A DNA stretch of 64,000 nucleotides, from NCBI GenBank assembly GCA_902168105.1, contig CABHOY010000075.1:488553-552552 (forward strand). The letters are read 5' to 3'. The DNA comes from an uncultured Flavihumibacter sp. (lineage in GTDB: Bacteria > Bacteroidota > Bacteroidia > Chitinophagales > Chitinophagaceae). The notes under the pieces were generated by a model that worked only from the letters and a program-made list of their open reading frames with translations, was not told the DNA's origin and did not search any database. A program made the translations under genes and the position numbers. Below, piece by piece: positions 44,110 to 52,863 of the stretch (its first letter is position 1; every line of letters begins with the position of its first letter).

Positions 44110-44973
44110 TTAGAATACGATCGTCTTGTTGCCGTGAATGATGATCCTGTCTTCAACATGCGCTACCACTGCTCTTGTGAGCACTTGCCGTTCTATGTCA
44201 CGTCCCAGCGCAACAAGATCACTTACATCATGCCTGTGGCTGACACGCGCTACATCCTGGTCAATGATGGGGCCTTCATCCAGATCATTGGTAACATAAT
44301 GGGCTGTGGCGCCTATCAGTTTTACACCGCGTGTATAAGCGTTCTTATAAGGATTGGCGCCTGCAAATGCGGGCAGGAACGAGTGATGTATATTGATGAT
44401 CTTCCCCGGAAATATGCTTACAAAATTGGGGGATAATATCTGCATATAACGGGCTAATACTGTAAAGTTAGCTTTCGCTTCCTGTATCAGCTGTATCGCT
44501 TCCTGCTCTTTCTGTGCTTTGGTAGCAGCAGTGACAGGCAGATAGTGAAAAGGAATGCCAAAATCTTCCGTCAGTTCTCTCAGATCTTCATGGTTAGAGA
44601 CGACGAGTGGAATATCCACAGGTAATTCGCCGCTGCGCCAGCGCCAGAGCAATTCCATGAGGCAATGGTCATATTTGGAAACCATGATGGCCATCTTCTT
44701 ACGATGCATAGTGTAGTCAATATGCCAGTCCATTTTTAATGGTCCGCCTACTTTTTCCTGGAACTGTTTTTCCAGTTGTTCACTTGTAATACCGCTGTTC
44801 TCCAGGTGGAATTCCATACGCATGAAAAAGACCCCTTCTTTAGGGTCTGTACTGTGCTGGCTCGCATCAAGGATATTAGCGCCGCAGGTATAAAGGAACT
44901 GGGATACGCCGGCAACTATACCGGGCCGGTCCGGACAGCAGATCAGTAACCTGCCGGTGATATCGGTCTGCAT
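44110..44973 (-). CDS. purU: Formyltetrahydrofolate deformylase
   Basis: PurU hydrolyses 10-formyltetrahydrofolate to formate and tetrahydrofolate and so balances one-carbon units. The 287-residue protein has an N-terminal ACT domain (ITGRLLICCPDRPGIVAGVSQFLYTCGANI) and the formyltransferase fold with the catalytic NIHHSFLPAFAGANPY near residue 215 and GATAHYVTNDLDEGPIID near 239. It is full length. It is transcribed away from the phosphoesterase gene with a 63-bp gap. Confidence 0.95.
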   Translation of the reverse strand: MQTDITGRLLICCPDRPGIVAGVSQFLYTCGANILDASQHSTDPKEGVFFMRMEFHLENSGITSEQLEKQFQEKVGGPLKMDWHIDYTMHRKKMAIMVSKYDHCLMELLWRWRSGELPVDIPLVVSNHEDLRELTEDFGIPFHYLPVTAATKAQKEQEAIQLIQEAKANFTVLARYMQILSPNFVSIFPGKIINIHHSFLPAFAGANPYKNAYTRGVKLIGATAHYVTNDLDEGPIIDQDVARVSHRHDVSDLVALGRDIERQVLTRAVVAHVEDRIIIHGNKTIVF

Positions 44974-45036
44974 AAATCGAAATATATTCTCAGTAAAATA
45001 CTAAATGTTATTTTACTTTTGGCCCAATTTTGAAGC

Positions 45037-45528
45037 ATGAAGAAGATTGGATTGATGTCAGATACACATAGTTACCTCCATCCGGATGTGTTCAAATACT
45101 TTGATAAGGTAGATGAGATCTGGCACGCGGGAGACCTTGGTAACACTGAACTGGCGGATAAACTAGAGGCTTTCAAGCCCTTCCGTGCTGTATATGGGAA
45201 TATCGATGGAGCAGATCTGAGGGTACGTTATCCGCTAAACCTGCATTTTGAGCTGGAGCAGGTAAAAGTTTACATCACACATATAGGCGGTTATCCGGGA
45301 AAATATGCCCCGGGTGTTAAGGAGGAGATATTGAAAAACGCTCCCAAACTGTTTATTTGCGGTCATTCCCATATTTTAAAAGTAATGCCTGATCCGGCGC
45401 TGCAATTGTTGCATATCAATCCCGGAGCCTGTGGTATACAGGGGTGGCATAAGGTTAAGACATTGTTACGTTTTGAATTATCTGAAGGAAATATCAGCCA
45501 ACTTGAAGTTATTGAGTTGCCAAAGTAA
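45037..45528 (+). CDS. YfcE/MJ0936-family metallophosphoesterase
   Basis: The 163-residue calcineurin-like phosphoesterase has the metal motifs LMSDTHSYLHPDV near 5, IWHAGDLGN near 28, VYGNIDG near 51 and FICGHSHILK near 107. Family members hydrolyse phosphodiesters in the cytoplasm; the natural substrate is uncertain. A TACTTTTG at 45014-45021 matches the -7 consensus. The following gene starts 44 bp after its stop. Confidence 0.9.
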   Translation: MKKIGLMSDTHSYLHPDVFKYFDKVDEIWHAGDLGNTELADKLEAFKPFRAVYGNIDGADLRVRYPLNLHFELEQVKVYITHIGGYPGKYAPGVKEEILKNAPKLFICGHSHILKVMPDPALQLLHINPGACGIQGWHKVKTLLRFELSEGNISQLEVIELPK

Positions 45529-45572
45529 TTGTGGAAGAAGTGAATTGTGAATATTATACAACTGTTAGGATA

Positions 45573-46667
45573 ATGCTGAAATGGCTCACTCTTTTGTCGG
45601 GATGCCTTTTTTTATGTCTGGCTGTTTCAGCACAGAAAACTTCGTTGTTCAAAAAAGTAAGCGGCTGGCTGGAGGCTGAAAATGATTCGAATTATATCGA
45701 AGAGCATACACGGGATATCACTTTCCGTGTGTTTGGTTCCCGTAAATATAACTATTACGATATCGTCGATAATAAGATCGTGGATGATGGGATTGTTGAC
45801 AATAGCATTATCTCGAATACGAAAAGTTCAAAGGAAGTGCTGTACAGGCCCAATACGCCGTTTAACATTGGAGTGGGGTTTAACTATCGCTTTATAGCTT
45901 TTAACGTCGCCTTTAACCTGCCTGTTATTAATAAGGAAGGAGGGGAATATGGTAAAACAAAGGTGCTGGACCTGCAAACGCATATCTACACCCGTAAGCT
46001 GGTAGTCGACTTTTACGGGCAGGTGTATAAAGGGTATTACATTGCTAACACCAGAAGGTTGATCAACAACTTTGGGTCTGATAATGTGGAGATGATCCGG
46101 CCTGACGCCCGGAATGTGAATGTGGGGCTGGATGTACAGTATGTAGTCAATGCAAAACGCTTTTCATACCGGGCGGCTTATCTGCAGAATGACTATCAGA
46201 AAAAAAGTGCCGGGTCCTTTCTGTTCGGGGGAGGGATCTTTGGTATGAGGATGAAAGGTGACTCAGGATTGATCCCTTCATATCTGCAGAAAGCTGGGTT
46301 CTTTAACGGTGAGAACTTCTATCGTACACGTGTTATCAGTGGAGCAGCGACCGCTGGTTATGCCCACACTTTTGTTTACAAAAAACACTGGTTCGCTACG
46401 CTCTCCTTCACGGGCAGTTTAGGGGCGAACTACACAACATTGAACAGGGTAGAAGCAACGGATCTGAAAAAAGTAGGCTTACAACTGAACAACAATATCC
46501 GTGTTTCTATAGGGTATAATTCGGCGCGGTATTTCGCAGGTATACACTATGTGGACCTCACCACCAGGAGCCAGTCGCCGGTGCCAGGAACTTATCAGAC
46601 CATGGGCGCGGGCAATTTCCGTATCAGTTTTGCCAGAAGATTTACGTTGAAGAGGCAGCTGTTTTAA
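45573..46667 (+). CDS. DUF4421 outer-membrane-type protein
   Basis: The product of about 364 residues has a signal peptide (LTLLSGCLFLCLAVSAQ) and then a beta-rich sequence with alternating polar and hydrophobic residues and a C-terminal aromatic strand, as expected for an outer membrane barrel. FNIGVGFNYRFIAFNVAFNL and the overall pattern match DUF4421. Two asparagine/aspartate-rich IVDN-type repeats (IVDNKIVDDGIVDNSII) lie near residue 66. I chose the ATG at 45573; the frame runs back to a GTG at 45531 that would put extra residues before the signal. Function unknown. Confidence 0.78.
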   Translation: MLKWLTLLSGCLFLCLAVSAQKTSLFKKVSGWLEAENDSNYIEEHTRDITFRVFGSRKYNYYDIVDNKIVDDGIVDNSIISNTKSSKEVLYRPNTPFNIGVGFNYRFIAFNVAFNLPVINKEGGEYGKTKVLDLQTHIYTRKLVVDFYGQVYKGYYIANTRRLINNFGSDNVEMIRPDARNVNVGLDVQYVVNAKRFSYRAAYLQNDYQKKSAGSFLFGGGIFGMRMKGDSGLIPSYLQKAGFFNGENFYRTRVISGAATAGYAHTFVYKKHWFATLSFTGSLGANYTTLNRVEATDLKKVGLQLNNNIRVSIGYNSARYFAGIHYVDLTTRSQSPVPGTYQTMGAGNFRISFARRFTLKRQLF

Positions 46668-46729
46668 TGCGGTATCATCCTGAATAATGTGTTTTTCAGT
46701 AGATAGTTTCAACCGGATCACGGTCCTAC

Positions 46730-47371
46730 CTATACATCAGCAAACATTCTTAACTCTGTATCCAGATTTTCCCGGGCAATTGCTTCCCGTTCTTCCCTGA
46801 ATATGGCTGTTTTATAAATGGCCGGTAGCGCCAGAAAATGAGCTAATACTTTCTTCCTGCCAGTTTTATATTGAGTGTCTGAATACATGCGATATTCATA
46901 CCTGATTTGCTCGGCATAGGTAAAATATTCTCTGTCGTCTGTGCCAAGGATAGACAGATCGAAATCAAGAAAATAATCCAGGTCAGTATTGTTACTGGTA
47001 TTCAGATGTGTCTTAGTGGCGCGGATGAACGCCATTACCTGTGCTATGCGCTCTGCCGGAAAGTTGGTCCGTTGCAGGAATGCACGTGCCGCTAATGCGC
47101 TCAGTTCTTCATTATCCGACTGCTTTACATCATAGACGATGTCGTGGAAAAAGATCGCAAAAGACACTGTATCATTATCAGTGATGTGATGGGCATGTAC
47201 CTGCTGCAGGTATATCATGATATCCACATGTTTCAGGTTGTGATAACGGCGGTGTGGTTCCGAATAGCGGGCGTCAATCGTCTGGTAGCCTTCATCTATC
47301 AGGTCCTGGTTATCTGTATATCGTTCCAGCAGTTGCTGCCAGAAATTTTGCAATAGGAAGATCATCGGCAT
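46730..47371 (-). CDS. HD-domain metal-dependent phosphohydrolase
   Basis: The 213-residue all-helical protein carries the HD signature: HRRYHNLKHVDIM near residue 35 (first His ligand), FFHDIVYDVK near 72 (the His-Asp pair) and a later Asp in LDYFLDFDLSILG. It resembles the predicted HD phosphohydrolases (COG4339). The substrate is unknown; nucleotide or phosphate esters are usual. It lies just downstream of the convergent DUF4421 gene. Confidence 0.8.
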   Translation of the reverse strand: MPMIFLLQNFWQQLLERYTDNQDLIDEGYQTIDARYSEPHRRYHNLKHVDIMIYLQQVHAHHITDNDTVSFAIFFHDIVYDVKQSDNEELSALAARAFLQRTNFPAERIAQVMAFIRATKTHLNTSNNTDLDYFLDFDLSILGTDDREYFTYAEQIRYEYRMYSDTQYKTGRKKVLAHFLALPAIYKTAIFREEREAIARENLDTELRMFADV

Positions 47372-47385
47372 AGGAATAAAGTTAA

Positions 47386-47420
47386 AATAAAAATCCCGCC
47401 TACGGGAAGCAGGCGGGATC
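47386..47420 (-). terminator. Terminator of the aconitase gene
   Basis: ATCCCGCCT at 47393-47401 pairs with AGGCGGGAT at 47411-47419 with a 9-base loop. An A-rich tract on the + strand side gives the T-run on the - strand. It lies 27 bp after the stop codon of the aconitase gene. Confidence 0.85.
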
Positions 47421-47446
47421 TCTTTATCGTTTATAGCCGGAGGCTA

Positions 47447-49720
47447 TTATGCTTTTGCAGCAGCAAATTGAGCACGGATCACGTTCAGTGCACCACCTGC
47501 TTTGAACCACTCGATCTGTTGTTCATTGTAAGTGTGGTTAACCACGATCTCGTCCTTGCTACCGTCTTTGTGGTTTGCCACAACAGTCAGTTGTTTGCCA
47601 GGAGCGAAAGAGGTCAGACCAACGATATCGAAGGTGTCATCTTCCTGGATCTTTTCGTAATCTTCCTTATCAGCGAAAGTAAGACCGAGCATACCTTGCT
47701 TTTTCAGGTTGGTTTCGTGGATACGTGCGAAAGATTTAACCAGGATAGCGCGAACACCCAGGTGACGAGGTTCCATTGCAGCGTGTTCGCGGCTGGATCC
47801 TTCACCATAGTTTTCATCGCCTACTACGATAGAACCGATGTTAGCAGCTTTATAAGCGCGTTGTACAACAGGTACGCCTGCGTATTCGCCGGTCAGCTGG
47901 TTCTTAACGGTATCAGATTTATCGTTGAATGCGTTGATCGCACCGATCAGCATATTGTTGGAGATGTTGTCCAGGTGACCACGGTATTTTAACCATGGAC
48001 CAGCCATAGAGATGTGGTCAGTGGTACATTTACCTTTTGCTTTGATCAGCAGTTTCAGGCCTTTGATGTCAGTACCTTCCCATGCAGCGAATGGAGCCAG
48101 CAGTTGCAGGCGGTCGCTGGTTGGAGATACAACTACCTGAACACCGCTACCATCAGCAGCAGGAGCCTGGTAACCCGGATCATCTACCGCGAAGCCTTTT
48201 GAAGGCAGTTCAAAACCAGTTGGTTCATCCAGCATTACTTCTTTACCATCTCTGGTTTTCAGTTTATCTGTCAGCGGGTTGAAGGTCAGATCACCTGCAA
48301 TAGCGAAGGCAGTAACGATTTCCGGAGATGCAACGAAAGCATGTGTAGCAGCCAGACCATCATTCCTCTTAGCGAAGTTACGGTTGAAGGAAGTGATGAT
48401 AGAGTTCTTACGGTTAGGATCGTCGATATGACGAGCCCACTGACCGATACAAGGACCGCAGGCGTTAGCCAGTACAACACCACCTATCTGGTCAAAAGTA
48501 TTTAACAGACCGTCTCTTTCGATGGTATAACGTACCAGTTCAGAACCCGGTGTGATAGTATATTCAGCTTTAACGTCGAGGTTCTTGTCAACCGCCTGTT
48601 TCGCGAGGGAAGCAGCACGGGAGATATCTTCGTAAGAAGAGTTGGTGCAGGAACCGATCAGGGCTACTTCCAGTTTTTCAGGCCAGTTGTTTTCTCTTAC
48701 AGCCTGTGCGAATTTGGAGATAGGCCATGCCAGGTCCGGAGTGAAAGGACCGTTTACATGTGGTTCCAGTTCGTTCAGGTTGATCTCGATCACCTGATCA
48801 TAATATTTGGTAGGATCAGCGTATACTTCAGTATCCGGACGCAGGTGTTCTTTTACACCATCAGCCAGCGCTGCGATATCAGCACGTTCAGTTGCTGACA
48901 GGTAAGCAGACATTTTGGTATCGTAAGCAAATACGGAGCAGGTAGCACCTATTTCCGCACCCATGTTACAGATAGTACCTTTACCGGTAGCGCTCAGATT
49001 ATCAGCACCTTCACCGAAATATTCAACGATGCAACCAGTACCACCTTTAACGGTCAGTACACCGGCTACTTTCAGGATAACGTCTTTAGGAGAAGCCCAG
49101 CCGCTCAGTTTACCGGTCAGTTTAACACCGATCAGTTTTGGCATTTTCAGTTCCCATGGCAAACCTGCCATTACATCCACCGCGTCAGCACCACCAACAC
49201 CGATAGCCAGCATACCCAGACCACCAGCATTTGGCGTGTGAGAGTCAGTACCGATCATCAGACCGCCTGGGAAAGCGTAGTTTTCCAGTACAACCTGGTG
49301 AATGATACCAGCACCCGGTTTCCAGAAACCGATGCCGTATTTATTAGAGATAGATGAGAGGAAATCGTATACTTCCTTATTAGTGTCCACAGCAGTCGCC
49401 AGGTCTTCCACGGCGCCTGTTTTGGCTTGAATGAGGTGATCACAGTGTACGGTAGAAGGAACAGCTACTTTGTCACGGCCGCAGGTCATGAACTGTAGCA
49501 GGGCCATCTGTGCAGTGGCATCCTGCATAGCTACGCGATCAGGCGCAAACTCCACATAAGACTTTCCACGCTCATAGGCCGCAGTGGTAGGTGCATATAA
49601 GTGAGCATATAAAATCTTTTCTGACAGTGTGAGCGGGCGTCCCAGCATTTTACGGGTAGCTTCCACCTTACCCGGCAGTGCCGCATACACTTTTTTAATC
49701 ATTTCAATATCAAACACCAT
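47447..49720 (-). CDS. acn: Aconitate hydratase
   Basis: Aconitase isomerises citrate to isocitrate in the citric acid cycle. The [4Fe-4S] cysteines are readable in IGSCTNSSYEDIS near residue 365 and NACGPCIGQWARH near 428-431. The swivel domain motif YGEGSSREHAAMEPRHLG lies near 645. I use the ATG at 49718-49720 (MVFDIEMIKKVY), giving 757 residues as in mitochondrial-type aconitases; the frame continues 20 residues upstream without support. A TAATTTTG on the - strand (49759-49766) is a candidate -7 element. Confidence 0.96.
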   Translation of the reverse strand: MVFDIEMIKKVYAALPGKVEATRKMLGRPLTLSEKILYAHLYAPTTAAYERGKSYVEFAPDRVAMQDATAQMALLQFMTCGRDKVAVPSTVHCDHLIQAKTGAVEDLATAVDTNKEVYDFLSSISNKYGIGFWKPGAGIIHQVVLENYAFPGGLMIGTDSHTPNAGGLGMLAIGVGGADAVDVMAGLPWELKMPKLIGVKLTGKLSGWASPKDVILKVAGVLTVKGGTGCIVEYFGEGADNLSATGKGTICNMGAEIGATCSVFAYDTKMSAYLSATERADIAALADGVKEHLRPDTEVYADPTKYYDQVIEINLNELEPHVNGPFTPDLAWPISKFAQAVRENNWPEKLEVALIGSCTNSSYEDISRAASLAKQAVDKNLDVKAEYTITPGSELVRYTIERDGLLNTFDQIGGVVLANACGPCIGQWARHIDDPNRKNSIITSFNRNFAKRNDGLAATHAFVASPEIVTAFAIAGDLTFNPLTDKLKTRDGKEVMLDEPTGFELPSKGFAVDDPGYQAPAADGSGVQVVVSPTSDRLQLLAPFAAWEGTDIKGLKLLIKAKGKCTTDHISMAGPWLKYRGHLDNISNNMLIGAINAFNDKSDTVKNQLTGEYAGVPVVQRAYKAANIGSIVVGDENYGEGSSREHAAMEPRHLGVRAILVKSFARIHETNLKKQGMLGLTFADKEDYEKIQEDDTFDIVGLTSFAPGKQLTVVANHKDGSKDEIVVNHTYNEQQIEWFKAGGALNVIRAQFAAAKA

Positions 49721-49909
49721 GGAAAAAAATAATTTAAGACCGGTTAGAAAATGCACCGCAAAATTAATTAAATTCAACAAGTTTTTAAAAGATATGTAGG
49801 CTATTGTCTATAAATGATAAGCCAGCGAAAATACTGGTTACCCGGCCGGTGCTCCCTGTAAAATACCGCTAAATCACTGCCAGCTTAGTATTAGTGTATA
49901 ATTAAACAC

Positions 49910-49940
49910 TTGTTTTTAACCCGGAATTGTAATAAATTTG
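49910..49940 (+). promoter_or_regulatory. Near-consensus promoter with leaderless geometry
   Basis: TTG at 49910-49912, a 20-bp spacer and TAAATTTG at 49933-49940 match the Bacteroidota promoter pattern TTG-N20-TAnnTTTG exactly. The ATG of the downstream gene begins at 49945, 4 bp after the -7 element, so the expected start of transcription falls at or next to the start codon. Confidence 0.6.
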
Positions 49941-49944
49941 ATAT

Positions 49945-50166
49945 ATGAATAGATTTAAAGATTACGTGGAATGGCAGGCCTTTGGGGTTTGCACGGCTAT
50001 CGGCAATAAACTTGGGATAGCTACCTCACGTATCCGCCTGTTTTTTATCTATACCTCCTTTATCACCATGGGTTCCCCACTCATCGTGTATATGATCATG
50101 GCCTTCTGGGTAAACATGAAGAATTATATTCTCAACGCCCGCAGGAACCCTCTCAGATATTTATAG
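49945..50166 (+). CDS. Small PspC-like membrane protein
   Basis: The 73-residue protein has the PspC pattern GVCTAIGNKLGIATSRIRLFF followed by two membrane segments (about 29-38 and 44-57). PspC proteins sit in the inner membrane and in enterobacteria take part in envelope stress control with PspB; no other psp genes are nearby. It is at the short end for the family and has a basic tail (NARRNPLRYL). The promoter is very close to the start codon. Confidence 0.75.
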   Translation: MNRFKDYVEWQAFGVCTAIGNKLGIATSRIRLFFIYTSFITMGSPLIVYMIMAFWVNMKNYILNARRNPLRYL

Positions 50167-50315
50167 CATATTCAGCATCATTTTTGATATTCAGTCATTT
50201 AGAAAGAATGGCCAGGAAATTTATTCCCTGATAACAGGGATACAATGCATTATTATTAGTTTGTATGTTTGTGCCACGATAAGGAAGCAAAATTTTAACC
50301 AAAATACACTTACAA

Positions 50316-51119
50316 ATGAGAATGCTCTCACTGAAACACCTGACAAATGGTGTGCTGCTTTTGTCTACCGCGTTATTTATGGCTGCATGTTCGAAAAATG
50401 AAAATGAAGGCAAATCGAGAATTCAGGTCGCGCTTACCGATGATCCCGGAGATTTTAAAGCTGTTTACATTGATGTTCAGGAAGTAAATGTCAACTACAA
50501 CGACAGCGACGACAACGGCTGGCAGGCATTGCCCGGCGTAAAAAAGGGATCGTACAACCTCCTTACGCTCGTTAATGACAAAGACACTGTACTGGCAGAC
50601 GCGGAAATTGCGTCCGGTACTATTAAGGAAATCAGGCTGGTGCTGGGCGACAACAACTGGGTAGTAACCAACTCTGGCGACTCTATTAAACTGCAAACGC
50701 CAAGCGGTCAGTCTTCAGGTGTAAAACTGAAGATCAATATGTCCGTATCTGAAGGTATCCTTTACAAGTTATTGCTCGACTTCGACGTGGCTAAATCTAT
50801 TCATGAAGCAGGAAATGCCGGTAAGTATATCCTGAAACCAGTTATCAGAACTGTCCTTGAAGCACAGGGCGGCAGCATCAAAGGAGTGGTATTACCAGCG
50901 GTATTGCCTTCTGCCGTATTAGTGCTGAACGGTACTGATACAGTGGCCAGCACCTATTCCGGTTTAGGAGGCGCTTATCTGTTGAAAGGTATTGCGGCCG
51001 GTAGTTATACGCTGCACTATATTTCAGTAGATTCTACACTGCAGTCTGCAACAAAGCAGAGCGTAGTAGTGGAGGCGGGTAAAGTGACGACAATAGATAC
51101 GCTGACATTGGTGAAATAA
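50316..51119 (+). CDS. DUF4382-domain lipoprotein, first tandem copy
   Basis: The 267-residue protein has a lipobox (FMAACSK near residue 24) and the DUF4382 pattern: RIQVALTDDPGDFKAVYIDV, then GSYNLLTLVNDKDTVLADAE and IKEIRLVLGDNNWVVTNSGD. A C-terminal region of about 75 residues (from 190) resembles a carboxypeptidase-regulatory/Cna-B-like beta repeat (YSGLGGAYLLKGIAAGSYTL). It is a lipid-anchored surface or periplasmic protein of unknown role. A second copy follows 240 bp later. A perfect -7 element TATGTTTG lies at 50264-50271. Confidence 0.85.
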   Translation: MRMLSLKHLTNGVLLLSTALFMAACSKNENEGKSRIQVALTDDPGDFKAVYIDVQEVNVNYNDSDDNGWQALPGVKKGSYNLLTLVNDKDTVLADAEIASGTIKEIRLVLGDNNWVVTNSGDSIKLQTPSGQSSGVKLKINMSVSEGILYKLLLDFDVAKSIHEAGNAGKYILKPVIRTVLEAQGGSIKGVVLPAVLPSAVLVLNGTDTVASTYSGLGGAYLLKGIAAGSYTLHYISVDSTLQSATKQSVVVEAGKVTTIDTLTLVK

Positions 51120-51138
51120 TTCCATCAATTACGAAATT

Positions 51139-51175
51139 AAAAGATCCATTCGCCGCAGGCGAATGGATCTTTTTT
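51139..51175 (+). terminator. Terminator of the first DUF4382 gene
   Basis: A 14-bp perfect stem (51141-51154 with 51158-51171) with a 3-base loop runs into a T-run. It starts 22 bp after the stop codon. The stem core ATCCATTCGC recurs in the second copy's terminator. Confidence 0.92.
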
Positions 51176-51362
51176 ATTGACTGTTCCCGGGGAGTTGGTC
51201 CGTGCGACCTAAAAATGAGCATCATTTTTGTTACACAGCTGTTTTTAAAAATGACAGCGGATCTATTGTGTAAAATGTTGATTCTTATTGTAAAAAATTC
51301 ATATGCATAGGGGCGCTTTGTCTGTCGTGGGATGCGAAATTTTAACCAATACATATAGTCAA

Positions 51363-52178
51363 ATGAAAATGCCTTCACTGAAACACCTGGTAAATGGTGT
51401 GCTGCTTTTATCTGCCATCGTATCAATGGCTGCATGTTCGAAAAACGATCATAATGGAAAATCCACGATGCAGGTCTCACTTACAGATGCCCCCGGCGAT
51501 TTTAAAGCTGTTTACATTGATATTCAGGAAATAGATGTCAACTACGATAATAGCGGAGAGGGTGTCAATGGCTGGCAAACAATGCCAGGCGTAAAAAAAG
51601 GGATCTACAACCTGCTTACACTGGTTAATGACAAAGACACTTTATTGGCAGACGCAGAGATCTCGTCTGGCAATATTAAAGAAATCAGGCTGGTATTGGG
51701 AGATAACAACTGGGTAGTAACCAACACAGGAGACTCTGTTAAATTGCAGACGCCCAGTGGCCAATCTTCCGGTGTAGAGCTGAAGATCAATATGGCTGTA
51801 TTCGACGGCGTTCTTTATAAACTGCTGCTCGACTTTGACGTAGCGAAATCTATTCATGAAGCAGGAGACGCCGGTAAGTATATCCTGCAACCTGTTATCA
51901 GAACTGTTCTTGAAGCAGCATTACAGGGAGGCAGCATCAAGGGTGCGGTACTACCGGCAACATTACCTACAGCCATATTACTGATGAATGGCACCGATAC
52001 CGTGGCCAGTACTTATTCTGGCACAGACGGCGGTTATCTGCTGAAAGGCCTCGTAGCAGGCAGTTATACGCTGCAATATATTCCTGTTGATCGCACCTTG
52101 CAACCAGCAACAAAACAGGGTGTGGCAGTGGAATTTGATAAAGTAACCACATTAGATACCCTGACATTGGTACATTGA
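51363..52178 (+). CDS. DUF4382-domain lipoprotein, second tandem copy
   Basis: This is a close paralogue of the previous gene, with the same lipobox (SMAACSK), DUF4382 domain and C-terminal YSGTDGGYLLKGLVAGSYTL repeat, and a two- to three-residue insertion near NSGEGVNGW. I start it at the ATG at 51363, which aligns with the first copy; an in-frame ATG at 51303 would add twenty residues in front of the signal peptide. The A-rich leader before the ATG (GAAATTTTAACCA) also resembles the first copy's, so the duplication includes the 5' region. About 272 residues. Confidence 0.85.
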   Translation: MKMPSLKHLVNGVLLLSAIVSMAACSKNDHNGKSTMQVSLTDAPGDFKAVYIDIQEIDVNYDNSGEGVNGWQTMPGVKKGIYNLLTLVNDKDTLLADAEISSGNIKEIRLVLGDNNWVVTNTGDSVKLQTPSGQSSGVELKINMAVFDGVLYKLLLDFDVAKSIHEAGDAGKYILQPVIRTVLEAALQGGSIKGAVLPATLPTAILLMNGTDTVASTYSGTDGGYLLKGLVAGSYTLQYIPVDRTLQPATKQGVAVEFDKVTTLDTLTLVH

Positions 52179-52198
52179 TCTTATCAATTACCGTATAA

Positions 52199-52232
52199 AA
52201 AAATCCATTCGCCTACAGCGAATGGATTTTTT
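52199..52232 (+). terminator. Terminator of the second DUF4382 gene
   Basis: A 14-bp stem (52199-52212 with 52218-52231) with a 5-base loop leads into T bases. Its arms share ATCCATTCGC with the terminator of the first copy. Confidence 0.92.
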
Positions 52233-52246
52233 ATTTTGAATGTATC

Positions 52247-52651
52247 TTAATCGAGATGGAAATTCGTCATTTCCTGGTAATGGTTCTGCAACTGGTTCAC
52301 CGTGATCGAACCTTTGATCTCGCGGTGTTCATCCCGGTAATCCAGGCGGGTAGCGGGAGCCCCATTTGACTGGGTGTGCAGTTTTACTGAGAATGGTCCG
52401 CGTACATAGATCTGCCCACCGCCATTAACAGAAAGGGATTCGTCCTTTTTAAATTTGAGTCTGAGTAACTGATCTTCATTTAGTGGAATCGGGTAGAGCG
52501 CTTCCAGGTCGTACCAGAATTCCTGTTCTCCGGTTTGTACGCATACCTGTTTGTCCTCGCGGTTAACTTCCAATACCTGACCTTCCACAGTGTTTCCTTC
52601 ATACTCCACTAATACGGTATCTCCTGCTTTTACATCATGTAAATTGATCAT
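52247..52651 (-). CDS. Small conserved-looking protein with SH3/KOW-like N-terminus
   Basis: The 134-residue product opens with DVKAGDTVLVEYEGNTVEGQVLEVNREDKQVCV, a strand-turn-strand pattern like small SH3 or KOW barrels. A second beta-rich half follows (LLRLKFKKDESLSVNGGG, GPFSVKLHT). No signal peptide or catalytic motif is visible. I do not recognise the family. It lies between the tandem DUF4382 genes and kdsA with no clear functional tie. Confidence 0.55.
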   Translation of the reverse strand: MINLHDVKAGDTVLVEYEGNTVEGQVLEVNREDKQVCVQTGEQEFWYDLEALYPIPLNEDQLLRLKFKKDESLSVNGGGQIYVRGPFSVKLHTQSNGAPATRLDYRDEHREIKGSITVNQLQNHYQEMTNFHLD

Positions 52652-52728
52652 GGAATAAAATTTTGGGTGTTTAGTGTTATAGTTATAGTCTGTATAAGAG
52701 CGGTCGTAGTCTTATCCTAAGATAAGAA

Positions 52729-52807
52729 ATAGTCCATAGACTACAGACATTTTCCTGACTTCTATTTTAATACAAAAGGCAGGCCATCTGATCGATCTAT
52801 GGACTAT
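52729..52807. other. Spaced inverted repeat upstream of a small gene
   Basis: ATAGTCCATAG at 52729-52739 is mirrored by CTATGGACTAT at 52797-52807, 57 bp apart. A short palindrome CTTATC/GATAAG lies at about 52711-52726. The region is the 212-bp gap between kdsA and the following - strand gene and may hold the kdsA terminator and a regulatory structure. Confidence 0.4.
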
Positions 52808-52863
52808 AATTATAATCGTCTTATTAACAACTAAAAACACATGCCCCTAACGGGGCCGGACCC

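Noticed and set aside
47468..47992. Open frame of 174 codons opposite the aconitase gene
   Set aside because: It lies wholly within the conserved swivel domain of aconitase on the other strand and has no motif of its own.
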